Shown here in pieces: positions 9,676 through 20,867 of a stretch of 22,603 nucleotides of DNA. The stretch's first letter is position 1; each line of letters opens with the position of its first letter. This DNA comes from Paramacrobiotus richtersi (lineage: Eukaryota > Tardigrada > Eutardigrada > Parachela > Macrobiotidae): positions 1-22,603 of the forward strand of contig JAQGAU010000925.1 in the NCBI GenBank assembly GCA_034698045.1, read 5' to 3'. A program made the translations under genes and the position numbers. The notes below the pieces were generated by a model. That model saw only the letters and a program-made list of their open reading frames with translations, ran no database searches and had not been told where the DNA came from.

Positions 9676-12474
9676 ATGAATCGTCAGCGGATCGCGCTAA
9701 CTAGAGTTTCCAAGCCAGCTGCAGTATCGCTGGCGAGTGCCAAGCCCGTGCTTCGGACATCCACCAGACTCAACCAGATCAAATCCTCACCAAGCGCTTG
9801 CATGTCCTACAAGGAGCTGATCAAAGTTGTTGGCGTTGACTGCGAAACAGGGCCGTCATCATGGCGCAAAGCCATCGATCACTCCGCGGAGACCGTGGTC
9901 TTCTATCAGGTCGATCTCCGAGGGATTCTTCCTAGAATGTGCAAAAGTGTGCGTATCCGTCGCGAGGAAGGGGCTGGCGAGAATAAGGAGCTCCGTCTGG
10001 TGCCGTCTGTCTATGTGGGAGACACGGTGCTCAGTGCATCGTATGTTAAAACGATCATCGGACGAAGATTCCTGGCGGATGAGGATGATCTCATGAAATT
10101 GTTGGAGCATGCTGGTGTTCTTCAAGAAGAAGAAGACGCTATGGAACAACGCCAACGGGATGATGAGGATGGGAATGACGACTGGGATGTGGATTCTGGA
10201 GAGAACGATCCATCTCCGACGGGGCCCGAGTCCAAAAGAATGAAAACCTTCGCATGTTCCCGGATGGCTTCGAGGCCTACAATAGGAGGACGAAGAAACA
10301 AAACCAGGTAACTTACTATGTTGTTTTGTTTACTTATGAAAATTGCGCTTGAGGGTATTGTTTCCGATGATTTATTATTGTTTTCACAGTGACGGTTTGA
10401 CTATTGCGTTTCGTTTCTGTTAGGACAGGCATGTAAATTGTTTGCTATTTTCTTATACTTGTTATTCGACTGATTGATCATATTGTAGTATGATCACTGG
10501 AAGTGGTTCATGTTTTTTCGATGTTTTCGACATGTTTTATTCTGAAAGTTAACAGGACGTTCATTTGTTAGGGATTTTGTGAGTATTTGCCAACAAAAAA
10601 GTGCTCGTTTAACTATTCCTGTAAATGTTTTCAATTTTTGTAAGCAAAAGATTTTCGGAGAAAAACTTTACTCACTTCTTGATGCTTGCATTGTGGCTGT
10701 GCAAACGCATTATGGAAGGCTTTCGAAATGCATGTTAAATTGTGCTTTTCCACAGGTCAGGAGTGCAGAGTACCGAAAAAGACGCATCATCATCACAGGC
10801 TACAACCAGTGGACGCCAAGCCATTGATCTCTCAGCCATGCTTCTCCTGGATCAAATCGAGGAGAAGCCGGCCATTCCGAAAGCCGTGGTCGAGGAGGAA
10901 GATACCGCCATGGACGCCGACTTTGATGCTTCCGGTCTACCTCCCGCTGATGGTAATCTGGTTTTTTTTTGTGGTATTATTAAAAGCATTCTTTTACGTA
11001 TAATCGTGCTGCTTCCCATATTCTTATTAAATCTGGTGAAACACAGCTTGTGAGCGTTTAACAGATCGTTGATATTATTACACAGGAGTTTTATTTCTTC
11101 GTAGATAACGATGAGCTGCCGCTAGGTTATAATTCCGACGATGTCTCCTCCCCGACAGGTACATACTGTATGTTCGCATGCGGGAGAACGTTGTGAACTG
11201 GTACAAACATTGAACGTCGTGTGATAAAGGTGATAAGGTGGAATTTTACTAAAAGATCCCGCTAAACAGAAGAAGCGTTGCGTTTGTTATGGAATTAAAT
11301 TTGTTTTGTTTAGAAACAACGGAGAAACCGCTTTATCAGAGCCTAAACGACGATACAAGCGAACGGGATGAGTCTGTGGAACAAACAGGTATAGCAAGTA
11401 CGCCAAGCATAGAGTAACGTTTCCAGTGAATGTTTCAAATGTGTTGAACTTGAATGGTACAATGTGCACAGAATAATGCCGAAATTATGCATTTCTTAAT
11501 GACATGGTAGTCTTATGATTCGCATTTGGCGTAAAACGCAGTCTCTTGAAATCTCTTGATAACAAGGCACGCTCCACTTGTCCGTGGTAGTTGAGTTTTA
11601 TCCGCTTCTGGAAAACCTCTCTCGACGTTTTTAGACTAGTGAGGTTTTTAATATCGTGTACGGAAGTTATTTTTCCTGTACATATGATGAACCCGCAACA
11701 GGTACGAAAAAGCGTGAATCTCAGCCAATCGATCGTCGCGGTCTGCGCATTAAGCGTCCTACCGGAAAGAAACGCGGATCGGGCGGATTTAAGAGAAAAG
11801 AGAATCCCGATGGCACTACGACCAGTACGCCGCAAAACAGACGGTTTCGTTCATCCAAGGACATTCCCAAAGCCTTCTCCAGTAACTCCCCAAAACCATT
11901 CCCATCCACCAGTTCCAGCTTGATACCCTACTGCAGCACCGAATGGCCGATCGTCCACGGTCCGGATGGGCTCGGGCAGTATTCGTTTGAGTGGTATTGG
12001 CACACCCTGTCCAGTGACGCGCAGATACTCCTCCGTCCGCCGTATCGAATATTTGTATACAAAACCGTTCTGGACGATTTGAAAGTGTACCTGCCGAAGG
12101 AGCGCGGTGATGATTGGATGCCGTATGCTTGGAAGTTGATCCAGCATTTGTTCGATGGGAAGGAGGGATTGTTGCGCTGTTATGAGTATCAGAGGGGGAG
12201 TGTCGGGCAGGGACTGGATAAGATTGTGGGGGACCAGGCCATGACCGCTGTACTAGGTAACCAGTGTTTTGTACCTTGAATAGTATGCATACTGTTTATA
12301 TTGATTTGCAACCGACATCGTCGCTTTGCAGGTTATGTGACGGAGCTCCTGCAACTGGCACCGATGACGATGAGCCAGTTTAAGAATATTTTCAATAACA
12401 AAATGAACCAGATACGAAGAAGTGCCCTCAACAAATTGACCGGTCCAGCAGACCATTCTACCGCTGTTGAATAA
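9676..12474 (+). CDS. Gene 2: shared N-terminal domain, acidic linkers and a BEN-like C-terminal domain
   Basis: Six exons: 9676-10307, 10756-10952, 11105-11158, 11314-11388, 11702-12256 and 12332-12474. The first junction is phase 2 and the rest phase 1, giving 551 residues ending at TAA. Residues 44-149 are the shared domain, almost identical to gene 1. Exon 2 also matches gene 1 closely over its first roughly 90 bases, while the intron before it has diverged. Exon 5 opens with a basic, Ser/Pro-rich stretch (residues 320-390). Residues about 430-530 (VLDDLKVYLPKE, AWKLIQHLF, ELLQLAPM) show the spacing of a BEN domain. After it comes a basic helix (NQIRRSALNKL). BEN domains bind DNA or chromatin partners, so a transcription or chromatin role is likely but not shown. 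The tail is not visibly homologous to the gene 1 tail. The MADF gene lies just downstream. Confidence 0.82.
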
Positions 12475-12732
12475 TTACTGCTTGTTTTGTACGCTATCAA
12501 AACGTTTATTAGCGAAAGTGTTGTTGTATGTTTTTTGTACGTTCTCAGATCACTCTATCCATAAGCTATGGTTATGTATCAACCTTGTATTATAGCTTAC
12601 TACATACCGTAACGATCTTGGTTAGCATTCGTTTGTTATCGTTATCTGATATGTTGCATGCGCTATACATGTACAGCGTTTACATGAATGCATGATTGAT
12701 CTTGCTGAAAAGTGCAGGATCAAAATTAATGT

Positions 12733-12738
12733 AATAAA
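12733..12738 (+). terminator. Polyadenylation signal of gene 2 (AATAAA)
   Basis: AATAAA occurs about 260 bases after the gene 2 stop. The matching place downstream of the decayed copy, near 20765, reads AGTAAA, so the signal is lost there. Confidence 0.45.
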
Positions 12739-12978
12739 AATTGTCCGGTTGTTTATATACGTGCTGGGCTGCACAGTCGTTTACTTATGATACAGTAGTA
12801 ACTGTGACCTTTAAAACGCCTGCAGTACGGATCAATGTGGATTAGAATCTGATGTACGTTGAATCAACATTTTAGATTCGTTGTTGAAGCTGTACTTCTT
12901 CTTCTTCTATGGTTGTACTTTCTGTTTCCGCTAACTGCTGATTTTGTTGCAGTGCAACCTTCCTCAAGACTGCATTCC

Positions 12979-13582
12979 ATGCTTATGAAGAATTCGAGAA
13001 GAACAAAAGTAAGACTTTCGCTTTATCTGGAAATGAATGTTACAGATTTCTACATAATTATCATAAACACGGAGAAGTACTTACCGTACAGTTTAGTAAC
13101 CGTAAAGTGTCTGCTCACGTGTGTAAAGAAATTAAAGTACTCATAAAGATTTGTGTACGTGATATTCTATGTTATATCAGGTGCATCCATCGGCTCAAGA
13201 GTACCAATCCGCCGGAAGATCCACCGCGAAATACGAGCCCAACCAACTGACCCTGAAACTCATTGACCTTATTCGCTCGCATAGCTGTATCTGGCAGCGG
13301 AATGCAGAATCCTATAAATCCCTCAAGAACAAAGGCATTGCATGGAAGGATGTCTCCTGTAAGGCTGGATTACCGGTTGATGTCTGTAAAGCAAAGTGGC
13401 AGATGTTGATGAGAAATTTCCGTCGCGCCCAACGACCCAAGGATTGCACTGCGCGAGGGATTTATTATCCAGCATGGAAGTATACGAATGCGTTGAGTTT
13501 TGTTATGCCTTTCTTGTTCTCCACGAGTGTTACGATTCCTGGTGCACAAGGTGACGAAGGGGATGACAAATCAGGAATCTAG
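12979..13582 (+). CDS. MADF-domain protein
   Basis: Two-exon model: 12979-13008 (MLMKNSRRTK) and 13181-13582, phase 0, 143 residues. The intron begins GTAAGAC and ends TTATATCAG. An unspliced start at 13169 (MLYQ) is an alternative and leaves the domain unchanged. Residues about 35-122 are a full MADF domain: LIDLIRSHSCIWQRN, AWKDVSCKAGLPVDVCKAKW, NFRRAQR and the closing WKYTNALSF. MADF is a Myb-related DNA-binding fold known from insect Adf-1, often paired with a BESS motif. No BESS motif is seen; the tail is short and acidic. The protein is small and may need partners. It is a separate gene between genes 2 and 3, and a broken copy exists at 20868-21140. Confidence 0.8.
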
Positions 13583-13722
13583 CTTATCATCGTCCTGTTA
13601 TTTTTTGTGGAAGGTTTAAAAAGAACTGACCTGTATCTGCAAAATAATCTTAAAGGCACATCTATTAATTTCGGAAAAAATGGTTTCGAATAGCTTTTTG
13701 TGGCTGGTTTTCATAAACTGAC

Positions 13723-13728
13723 AATAAA
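13723..13728 (+). terminator. Polyadenylation signal of the MADF gene (AATAAA)
   Basis: AATAAA lies about 140 bases after the MADF stop codon, before the promoter region of gene 3. Confidence 0.5.
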
Positions 13729-14145
13729 CCTTAATCTGCAGTTTTAAGTTATGTTTGGACAGTTGACTTTCGTTGTACGGCTAGTTTCTTTTGTATTCGT
13801 CCTTCGGTTTTTTGTATAAGTTTTGCTGCCTTGTAAATGGCATTCTGGCACCGTCCCATTGATTACATATTAATACATGAACTGCCACCCAAGGGGTTCC
13901 GCAACGTCCGCTGCAGTTTTGTTTTGCACATTGCAAAATTATCATTTCATTGCAAATTCACATTTCTGAATTCACGACTTATTAGCCGTCTTCTTTCCTT
14001 TCTTTGTTCCTGAGTACTCGTACTGTTATCGTTACTCAAACCATCTTTTGCTTTTGGGAAAAGCTTTTGCAATTGGAAATACAATTCAATTCGCAGTCTG
14101 GGCTGGTATTGGTTTATCATCCCAACCCGTTCCACGAGAACCAAG
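13729..14145 (+). promoter_or_regulatory. 5' region of gene 3
   Basis: This gap carries CTGCCACCCAAG at 13882-13893, a variant of the element upstream of genes 1 and 4, followed by CCGCTGCAG as in gene 4. GAAAAGCTTTTGCAATTGGA begins at 14058; the match extends to 14080 and is shared exactly with gene 5 (21413-21435). CGCAGTCTGG and GCTGGTATT near 14090-14110 are shared with gene 4 and may mark the transcript start. No gene was seen. Confidence 0.4.
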
Positions 14146-16628
14146 ATGAAATCGCAGCGAGTTTCAGTTGTCGCATCCAAAACAGCAACAGGTGGAACCC
14201 AGGCTATACCCGCATTCCGCGCATCGACCAGCCACAGCCAGGTTCCTGATCGCCTTTCCTACAAAGACCTAATCAGGAAACTGGGCACGGATTTCGAAAC
14301 AAGTCCGACGACATGGCGCCGAGCTGTCGATCACTCGGCCGAGACTGTGGTCTTTTATCAAGTGGATCTGCGAGGCGACGTCCCCCGAATGTCAAAGAGC
14401 GTGCGTATTCGTCGCGAAGAAGGCCCGGGTAAAAACGTGTCTGGCATGAAGTATCTCGTGCCTACTGTGTATATGGGAGATATGATGCTGGAATACACGT
14501 ACGTTATGGGGATTGTTGGGCAGCGGTACTTGGAGGACGAGGACGATCTTATGAAACTGCTAGAACATGCTGATCTGCTGTATACCACAGATACTGACGA
14601 AAACAAGGATGGAGAGAAGATGGATGGCAGCGTACGTGAAGAATCTGAAGAGAGTGGATTCGCAGCCGTAGAGGAGGAAAAAGGGACGCCGGATGTGGTT
14701 TTGAAATCGCCTCCAAAACAGCGATCCTCGAGGATCAGGTAAACCGTAAATATGATTTTTTTGTTGGTGACTTGGTACCATCATGGAAGTCAGAAAAAAT
14801 TGTACAAACACAGTTCATTAATTATTGGGATGCTCCTTACAATTTGTTAGTCTGCAGAAGCGGAACATAATGATTCGATTTCTGCTAATTTCCGTTGCTA
14901 CAGCATTCGCAGTCACGAGGGCAAAACGGGAAAGAAACGGAAGAACGACAGTCGTGGCTCGAATGATGGAGAATCGAACAGTGTGGAGAAGTCTGGCGTA
15001 GCTCCTCTTCCGAGAAACACCAAAACCCGGTACTGCAGTTATTTTAAAATGAACATCCTATATGAATGCAAAATTATGCAGGAGCTCAGTGTTTTATATT
15101 CACTGCAAACAGAGTGAATTAGTCTAGAAAATTTGATTCAGTTCTGTTAGTTGTTTCGCATACAATATTCTTTATTTTCTCTGCTATACAGTGCTCGAGT
15201 CTTCATCGTTTACTCACATGCCTTTTTCCCCGTGCATAGAAACACGCAGGATCAAGGTGCGAAGATGCAGCAGAAGCATAATGCCAGTAAGGAGAAGTCA
15301 TCGGTCAGTGATCCTGATTACTCCAGTCCAGAACCGGAACCAGCCCGATCAAATACCAAACGTCCTAAATCCAAACCACGTTCTCGCTCGGCGACAGCCC
15401 GACCGCCCCGACGGACTAAATCTGAGTACGTGTAATTTCGTCCGATGCCGAGTAACCGGATACCGAGTATGATTTGTACAATTACAATTAATTGATATAA
15501 AAAATGTCAAACAAAACTACCACAGATTTATCGAAACACCCCGAACGTATAATTGTTACAACCGTGCATTCGAAATTCGGGTTTGTCTTGATAAATCTGT
15601 GGTCGTTTGTCTTATGTTTTTGCTCAACTTTTGCTATTGGTTTTCATTTGTCATATTCTACGAATTCTCCTGTTATTTGTGCTTTCAGTTATAAGTCTTT
15701 TTGTTTCTTAACAGTTTTGTGAAAACCCATAAAAAACGGGAGATTTTCTTCCAGTATCGATTTTGGATGGTGTGTCATGCGAATCCGTTATTAATCTTGT
15801 TTTCGCTAGGACTCGACGACCAGCACCTTTCGCTTCGGATGCTGTGTTTCCGGATAGCGGTAATACTACGGATGAGAGGTCCCCTCTACCCGTCGATGAC
15901 GATAGTATGTGTTTTCTGCGTATTTTTTGACAAAATAGAAATATATTATTTGACTGTAGATGCTGATGATAATGTGCCATTGGAGCGTGTTAAGAAGAAC
16001 AGATTTTCCCAGTCTGGAGGAAATGCCAGCGCGATGGACGAAGAAGAAGAGCAAGTTTCAGGTAAAAAAGCCAAAATAACTACATATCCAATAATTCACT
16101 AAAAACATTGTAAAAATTAATAACCTGACTTGCGTTGCTAACAAAAATCTGTCAACTAACAAAATATTTTTATGGATGTGTATTATTCACAGCAATTTTT
16201 GCACTGAAATATTTTAATCCGATCAAATAAAATTAATTATTTTTTATTTATTATTAAATGAATTAAAAAAATGATAAAATTCATTCTAGTTAATTCTTTA
16301 ATTAATTAATTCTTTAATAAAAATAAATATTTATAATTACATTAATTGCAAAAAATGATAAAATTAATTCTAATGAATTGTTCTTTCGCGATTAGCTCAT
16401 ACAAGTTATGCGGAGGATCGGTATACTTGTCCACACTGCAAGAAACGATTTGTTAATCCCTTTAATTGCGAGCGACACATGAGGGAAATCCATGAGAAAC
16501 TTGCTCGTCACAAGGGCAACAAAACGGTCCGCGGGCGGAGTATGGCATCACATGTGAATTTGCACAGGGCATCGGTGAGCACGCGACATGATACGGATAA
16601 TCGGCGGGAAGCATCCGAAAGTTTCTAG
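14146..16628 (+). CDS. Gene 3: shared N-terminal domain, basic linkers and one C-terminal C2H2 zinc finger
   Basis: Six exons: 14146-14738, 14904-15029, 15240-15425, 15810-15904, 15960-16061 and 16396-16628. The first three junctions are phase 2 and the last two phase 1, giving 444 residues. The shared domain covers about 38-145 (SYKDLIRK, VVFYQVDLRGDVPRMSKS, YLVPTVYMGDM, DEDDLMKLLEHADLL). An acidic stretch follows, then Lys/Arg/Ser-rich linkers (SSPEPEPARS, ATARPPRRTK) that look like nuclear localisation or phosphorylation regions. The last exon has one C2H2 finger with C379, C382, H395 and H400 (C-x2-C-x12-H-x4-H). A second finger is suggested by SHVNLH but lacks its cysteines. One working finger seldom gives strong DNA specificity, so other contacts are likely. 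It is close to genes 4 and 5; its last two junctions match the phase of the tails in genes 1 and 2. Confidence 0.83.
15509..15613. repeat. Long imperfect hairpin in intron 3 of gene 3
   Basis: Arms at 15509-15545 and 15576-15613 are reverse complements of about 37 bases with a few mismatches, sharing the perfect core CCACAGATTTATC. The loop is about 30 bases. It may be a tiny inverted-repeat element, or a microRNA-like foldback. The corresponding intron of gene 4 has no such sequence, so it is probably an insertion. Confidence 0.55.
16062..16395 (+). other. AT-rich intron before the zinc-finger exon of gene 3
   Basis: This 334-base intron starts GTAAAAAAG and ends CGCGATTAG. From about 16190 to 16380 it is very A+T-rich with repeated AATTAATT and AATAAATA words. 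The equivalent gene 4 intron (19539-19786) is shorter, and nothing coding was found. Confidence 0.6.
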
Positions 16629-16707
16629 ATGATTCATCTTGAACCAGTAGCGCACAGTCTTTATGATCTTTCCCGCTTATGTCTAGTATTCGGAATACTA
16701 ATAAGTA

Positions 16708-16713
16708 AATAAA
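16708..16713 (+). terminator. Polyadenylation signal of gene 3 (AATAAA)
   Basis: AATAAA lies 80 bases after the gene 3 stop. A second one at 16897-16902 matches the signal downstream of gene 4 at 20223-20228 and may be the ancestral one. Confidence 0.5.
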
Positions 16714-16902
16714 GAAAATTGTGGGAATGCTGTATTCTCAGGAAAACTGTTCGTTTTCTGGTTTTTTTGTCGGTCGGATTCTTGTTTTATTCTTTTTTTT
16801 ATTGGAAAATTTGCGAAGAAGTTAGGAATATCTATGTTCCATTACACTTTTTCTGTTCCTGTATGTCGGTTGTGATAAAGAAGTACTATCATCGGAAATA
16901 AA

Positions 16903-17605
16903 TTTGTAATTTAGAAGATTTTGGGAAATTGAAATGGCCGCAACAAGAATAATATATGTTCGACAGGACATTGACGTTTAAACACACTATAAAAACATCA
17001 AAAATCATTACAATCCAGACAATCCCTTGGTACGCACAGGAAGCGTCTCCTCTTACACGTTGCTTAATGAAAACAGTCGATCGCGCTTCTCCTGTTAGTT
17101 GGCCGCTCGTTCGACGGTTCGACTTACTTGTACAAACTGAATAAACTCGGTAAAAGCGGGACCAAAATGTGCCCATCGATGGCAGGCGGGTAGAAAATTA
17201 ATCATTGGGGATCCAGGAAACCATCACGGTTGTTCTTTCTGTTCTACGTCGTGTGCTCGATAGAACCAGGAACAGCTGATTCCGAGTGACGTCATAGCGG
17301 CGGCTTTCTTTTATCTTCGGCAAAAATTATTTTTCTGATAAACTATGGTAACCGGAAAGTAATGTTTCCGTGCTGCCGCCCCAGGTGCTCTGCAACTTCC
17401 GCTGCAGAAACTTGTCACTGACTCAGTCTGACTGGACATTAATTTTCATAGCATATTTCGTGCATTTATCGTTTATTTATGAATGTGACAAATTCTTTCC
17501 GTCATTCTAGAGTCGTTTGTTTTCGTACGTCAACTTTGAAATTGGAAATCACGTTTTGTTCGCAGTCTCGCGCTGGTATTCACATTTATTTCCACAAGAA
17601 CCAAG
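16903..17605 (+). promoter_or_regulatory. Intergenic and 5' region of gene 4
   Basis: No gene was found in this 700-base stretch. It contains a perfect TGACGTCA palindrome at 17287-17294 (the CREB/ATF-type site), CTGCCGCCCCAG at 17373-17384, and a CCGCTGCAG word shared with gene 3. CGCAGTCTCG with GCTGGTATT near 17560 resembles the gene 3 5' UTR. Unlike the gap before gene 5, it holds no BEN or MADF remains that I can see. Confidence 0.4.
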
Positions 17606-19938
17606 ATGAAACCGCAGCGAGTGGTCGCACTCGCATCCAAAACAGCTGGAACCAGAGCAATACCCGCATTCCGGGCATCCACCAGTCTCAGCCAGGCTCC
17701 TGATCGCCTTTCCTACAAAGACCTCATCAGGAAACTGGGCACGGATTTCGAAACGAGTCCATCGACATGGCGCCGAGCTGTCGATCACTCGGCCGAGACT
17801 GTAGTCTTCTACCAAGTAGATTTGCGTGGCGACGTCCCGCGAATGTCGAAGAGCGTGCGTATTCGTCGCGAAGAAGGCCCTGGGACAAAAGTATCTGGCA
17901 TGAAGTATCTCGTGCCTACTGTGTATATGGGAGATATGATGTTGGAATACACGTACGTTATGGGGATTATTGGGCAGCGGTACTTGGAAGACGAGGATGA
18001 TCTCATGAAACTGCTGGAACATGCTGATCTGCTGTACATCGCTGACGAAAAGGAGGACGAAGAAACGGTGAATGGCAGCGCATGTGAAGAAGCTGAAGAG
18101 AATAGCTCGCCACCCAGAGTGAAGGAAAAGAGTGGGACATTGCACTCAAAGCAGCGATCCGCGAGAATCAGGTAAATTTGTGAATACTATGATGGGTTAT
18201 TTTGGTACTTGTTGAAGTAGCTTGAATTCAGAAAAGACAATAAAAATAAACAGTAGACAAATAAAAATAAATATAAATAAATAATAAAACAACAGTAGAA
18301 ACATGAGGTAAGAATAGCGGTTTATTTTGATGTAAGCGATGTTGCTTTGCACATCAGTTTACTGAGTTCAGCATTGCGGAAACAAATTACGGACTTGTTG
18401 TATAATTTATTTTTCCTGCTGCAGCATTCCAGATAAGGAGGACAAAACGGCCAAAAAACGCAAGAACGCTAGTGTTGAACGGAATGATGGAGCATCAGGC
18501 AGTGCGGAAAAGTCCAGCATAGTTCCGAAAAACACCAAAGCCCGGTAATACAGTTATTTAAAGTTTACACCATAAATAAATGAAAATTATGAGTAAGTTC
18601 ACTCAGTTAAATTCAATGCAAACTGAGTGCATTGGTCCAGAAGATTTGAATTAAATCTACTGGTTTTTCTGCTTGTTTTCTGTGTGATCTTGGAATACGG
18701 TGCTAAAATGCTCATCGTTGCGTGTTTATTCATATGTCCGTTTCGCTGTGCATAGGAGCACCCAGGACCACGGTGTGAATGTGCAGAAGAAACATAGTGC
18801 CATTCAGGAGAGTTCATCGGTCAGTTGCCCTGATTATTCCAGCCCAGAACCGGAACGATTCCGATCCAATTACGAACGTCCTAAACCGCAGTCTTCTCGC
18901 TCAGCGACAGCCCAACGGACTACTCGATCTGAGTACGTGTAGTTTCGTTCAATCCCGATTACCGAGTATAAATTATGCAATTCGTGATTGTTTAGTTTGA
19001 TTAAAGTTTTTGCTAAATACGCATTAGGCATGGTCAGAAATTAACCGTAATGTACTTTTCCTGTTGATTTTTATTTTCAGTATTTTAATTCTCCTTTTCT
19101 TTGTGTTTGCAATTTTGAATTATTGTTTTCTTGGAAAACACCCGTATAAAGTTTAGGGAAGAACCCGTGAACAACTGGAGGAATCCAGACAGTATCGATA
19201 TTCGATTGTTTGTAATTGCGAATCGTTATTCATTTTCTTTTTCGGTAGGACTCAGCGACGTTCACCTTGCGCTGCAGATGGGGTTCTTGTGGATAGCGAT
19301 AATACGGACGAGAGTCCCCCTGTTTCCGGCGATGACGGTACGGTGTTGTTAGTTAATATGCGTAGCTTTGACAAACCAGAAATAATACATTAATGGGATA
19401 TTCAATGTATATAAAAATTTTGTTTTCGAGCCATAGATGATAAGGATGTGCCACTGGAACGTGCTAAGAAGAAGAAATCTGACCAGTCTGGAGGAAATGC
19501 CAGCATCACGATGGACGAAGATGAGGATAGCGCTGCAGGTAAAAGAAACAAAATTACAAATCCAATAATCGATTAAAATAATGGAAAATAACCTGACTTA
19601 TGTTGTTAATTAAAGTCTGTCAACGTAAAAAAGTATTTTTGTTGATATGTATTATTCACAATAATTTTCAACAGTTAATAATTTATTTTAATTGATAATT
19701 TAAAAATCTGTAAACACAATATTTGTATTATTGACAATAATACTTTACACCGATATGCAGTTAATCCGTTTTTCATTTGCGATTAGCACATACAAGTTAT
19801 GCAGAGGATTCGCTTACTTGCCCACAATGCAAGAAAACATTTGTTGGAGCCTGGCATCGCAATCGACACGTGCGGGAAGTCCATCAGAAACTGGGTCGTG
19901 CGGCGTGCAATAGGACGTTCCTCGAGCGGGACACCTGA
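17606..19938 (+). CDS. Gene 4: shared N-terminal domain, basic linkers and one C2H2 finger, shortened at the end
   Basis: Six exons: 17606-18171, 18425-18544, 18756-18932, 19249-19337, 19437-19538 and 19787-19938. Junction phases equal those of gene 3 (2, 2, 2, 1, 1), giving 401 residues. The shared domain spans about 35-142. Linkers parallel gene 3 but diverge more (SSPEPERFRS, ATAQRTTRS, VPLERAKKKK). The finger has C363, C366, H379 and H384. Right after it the frame meets TGA at 19936. A second, half-finger pattern (CNRTFLERD, then LKTHKSEKK in another frame) shows that a one-base shift removed an original second finger. The first finger is intact and splice sites look good, so the gene is probably active, though its tail is decaying. 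The role is presumed nuclear. Confidence 0.78.
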
Positions 19939-20222
19939 AGACGCACAAATCAGAGAAGAAACTGCGATAATCAGAGGGAAGCATCCGAGAGTTTCTAGAT
20001 GGGTTCATCTTGTCCCAGTACCGCACAGTCTTTATGATCTTGACCGCTTTTGTTCCAGGGAAACTGTTCACTTCCTGTTTTGTGTCGGTTGGGTCTTGTT
20101 TTCATTTTGTTTTGGATAATAAGCGGAGAGATTAGTTAGACGTGTCTAATAGACATTGTCAGACAGACACTACCATAATAATTTTTCTGTTCACGTTATG
20201 ATGAAGAAGTGTGTTATCGGAA

Positions 20223-20228
20223 AATAAA
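20223..20228 (+). terminator. Polyadenylation signal of gene 4 (AATAAA)
   Basis: AATAAA lies about 285 bases after the present gene 4 stop, in sequence homologous to the second signal of gene 3. Positions 19939-20222 hold the former 3' coding end and 3' UTR. Confidence 0.45.
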
Positions 20229-20320
20229 TTGTAGTTTAGAAGATCTTGCAAATCGAAATGGCTGCAATAAGAACATGCTCTACAGGATAAACACATTTGA
20301 TTAATCAGCTGACATTTTCG

Positions 20321-20490
20321 ATTATGTATAACGGAGCTGCTGCAACTGGCACCGATGGCGATGAGCCAGTTCAAGAATATTTCAGTAATGCCAGTAAATT
20401 GAATATTTTCATATAAAAAATGAACCAGATAAAAAAATCTGCCCTTAACAAACTGGCCAATCTGGATGACCTTTCCTCCGCTGTTGAACA
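20321..20490 (+). pseudogene. Relic of the BEN-like terminal exon of gene 2
   Basis: This segment closely matches gene 2 exon 6 (12332-12474): shared words include CTGCAACTGGCACCGATG, GATGAGCCAGTT and ATGAACCAGATA. The splice acceptor is gone (GCAG replaced by TTCG), a base is gained near the start, about 26 bases are inserted in the middle, and the stop after GTTGAA is lost. No matching BEN exon 5 precedes it, so it cannot make a BEN domain. Confidence 0.75.
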
Positions 20491-20867
20491 GTTCTTGCAT
20501 GTTTGAAACCATTATCGAACGGTTTGACTAGCAAACCCGTACCCTTTTCTCTGTATACTGGATCGTTCTCCTATGCATATCTTGATTTTCTTCTAATATG
20601 CTATGTATGTCCTGTGACCTGCGTTGTTCAATACATATGTAGTGTTACGATCTTGATCAGTATTCGCTATACGAAGTACTGTCGTTATGCGGCTTACTTT
20701 TCGGTTATACGGCTTTTGTTTGACTGATCTTGTTAGAAACTAAAGGATCAAAATATCAACGTAGTAAAAATTTTCTGGTTGTTTGTGTACGTGCAGTATT
20801 GCACAGTGTACTTAAGTTTAAGACCGTGACCTTTAGATCCCTTGCTTGGTATATATGCCCTTGCTTG

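Noticed and set aside
12859-13146. Plus-strand 95-codon hydrophobic frame
   Set aside because: It crosses a strong acceptor and donor pair (near 12951 and 13009). Its leucine-rich start is a CTT/TTC repeat tract.
17549-18145. Long minus-strand frame (198 codons) opposite gene 4 exon 1, and similar ones opposite genes 3 and 5
   Set aside because: These are antisense shadows of the conserved domain exon. They recur only because the sense exons are alike and contain few antisense stops.
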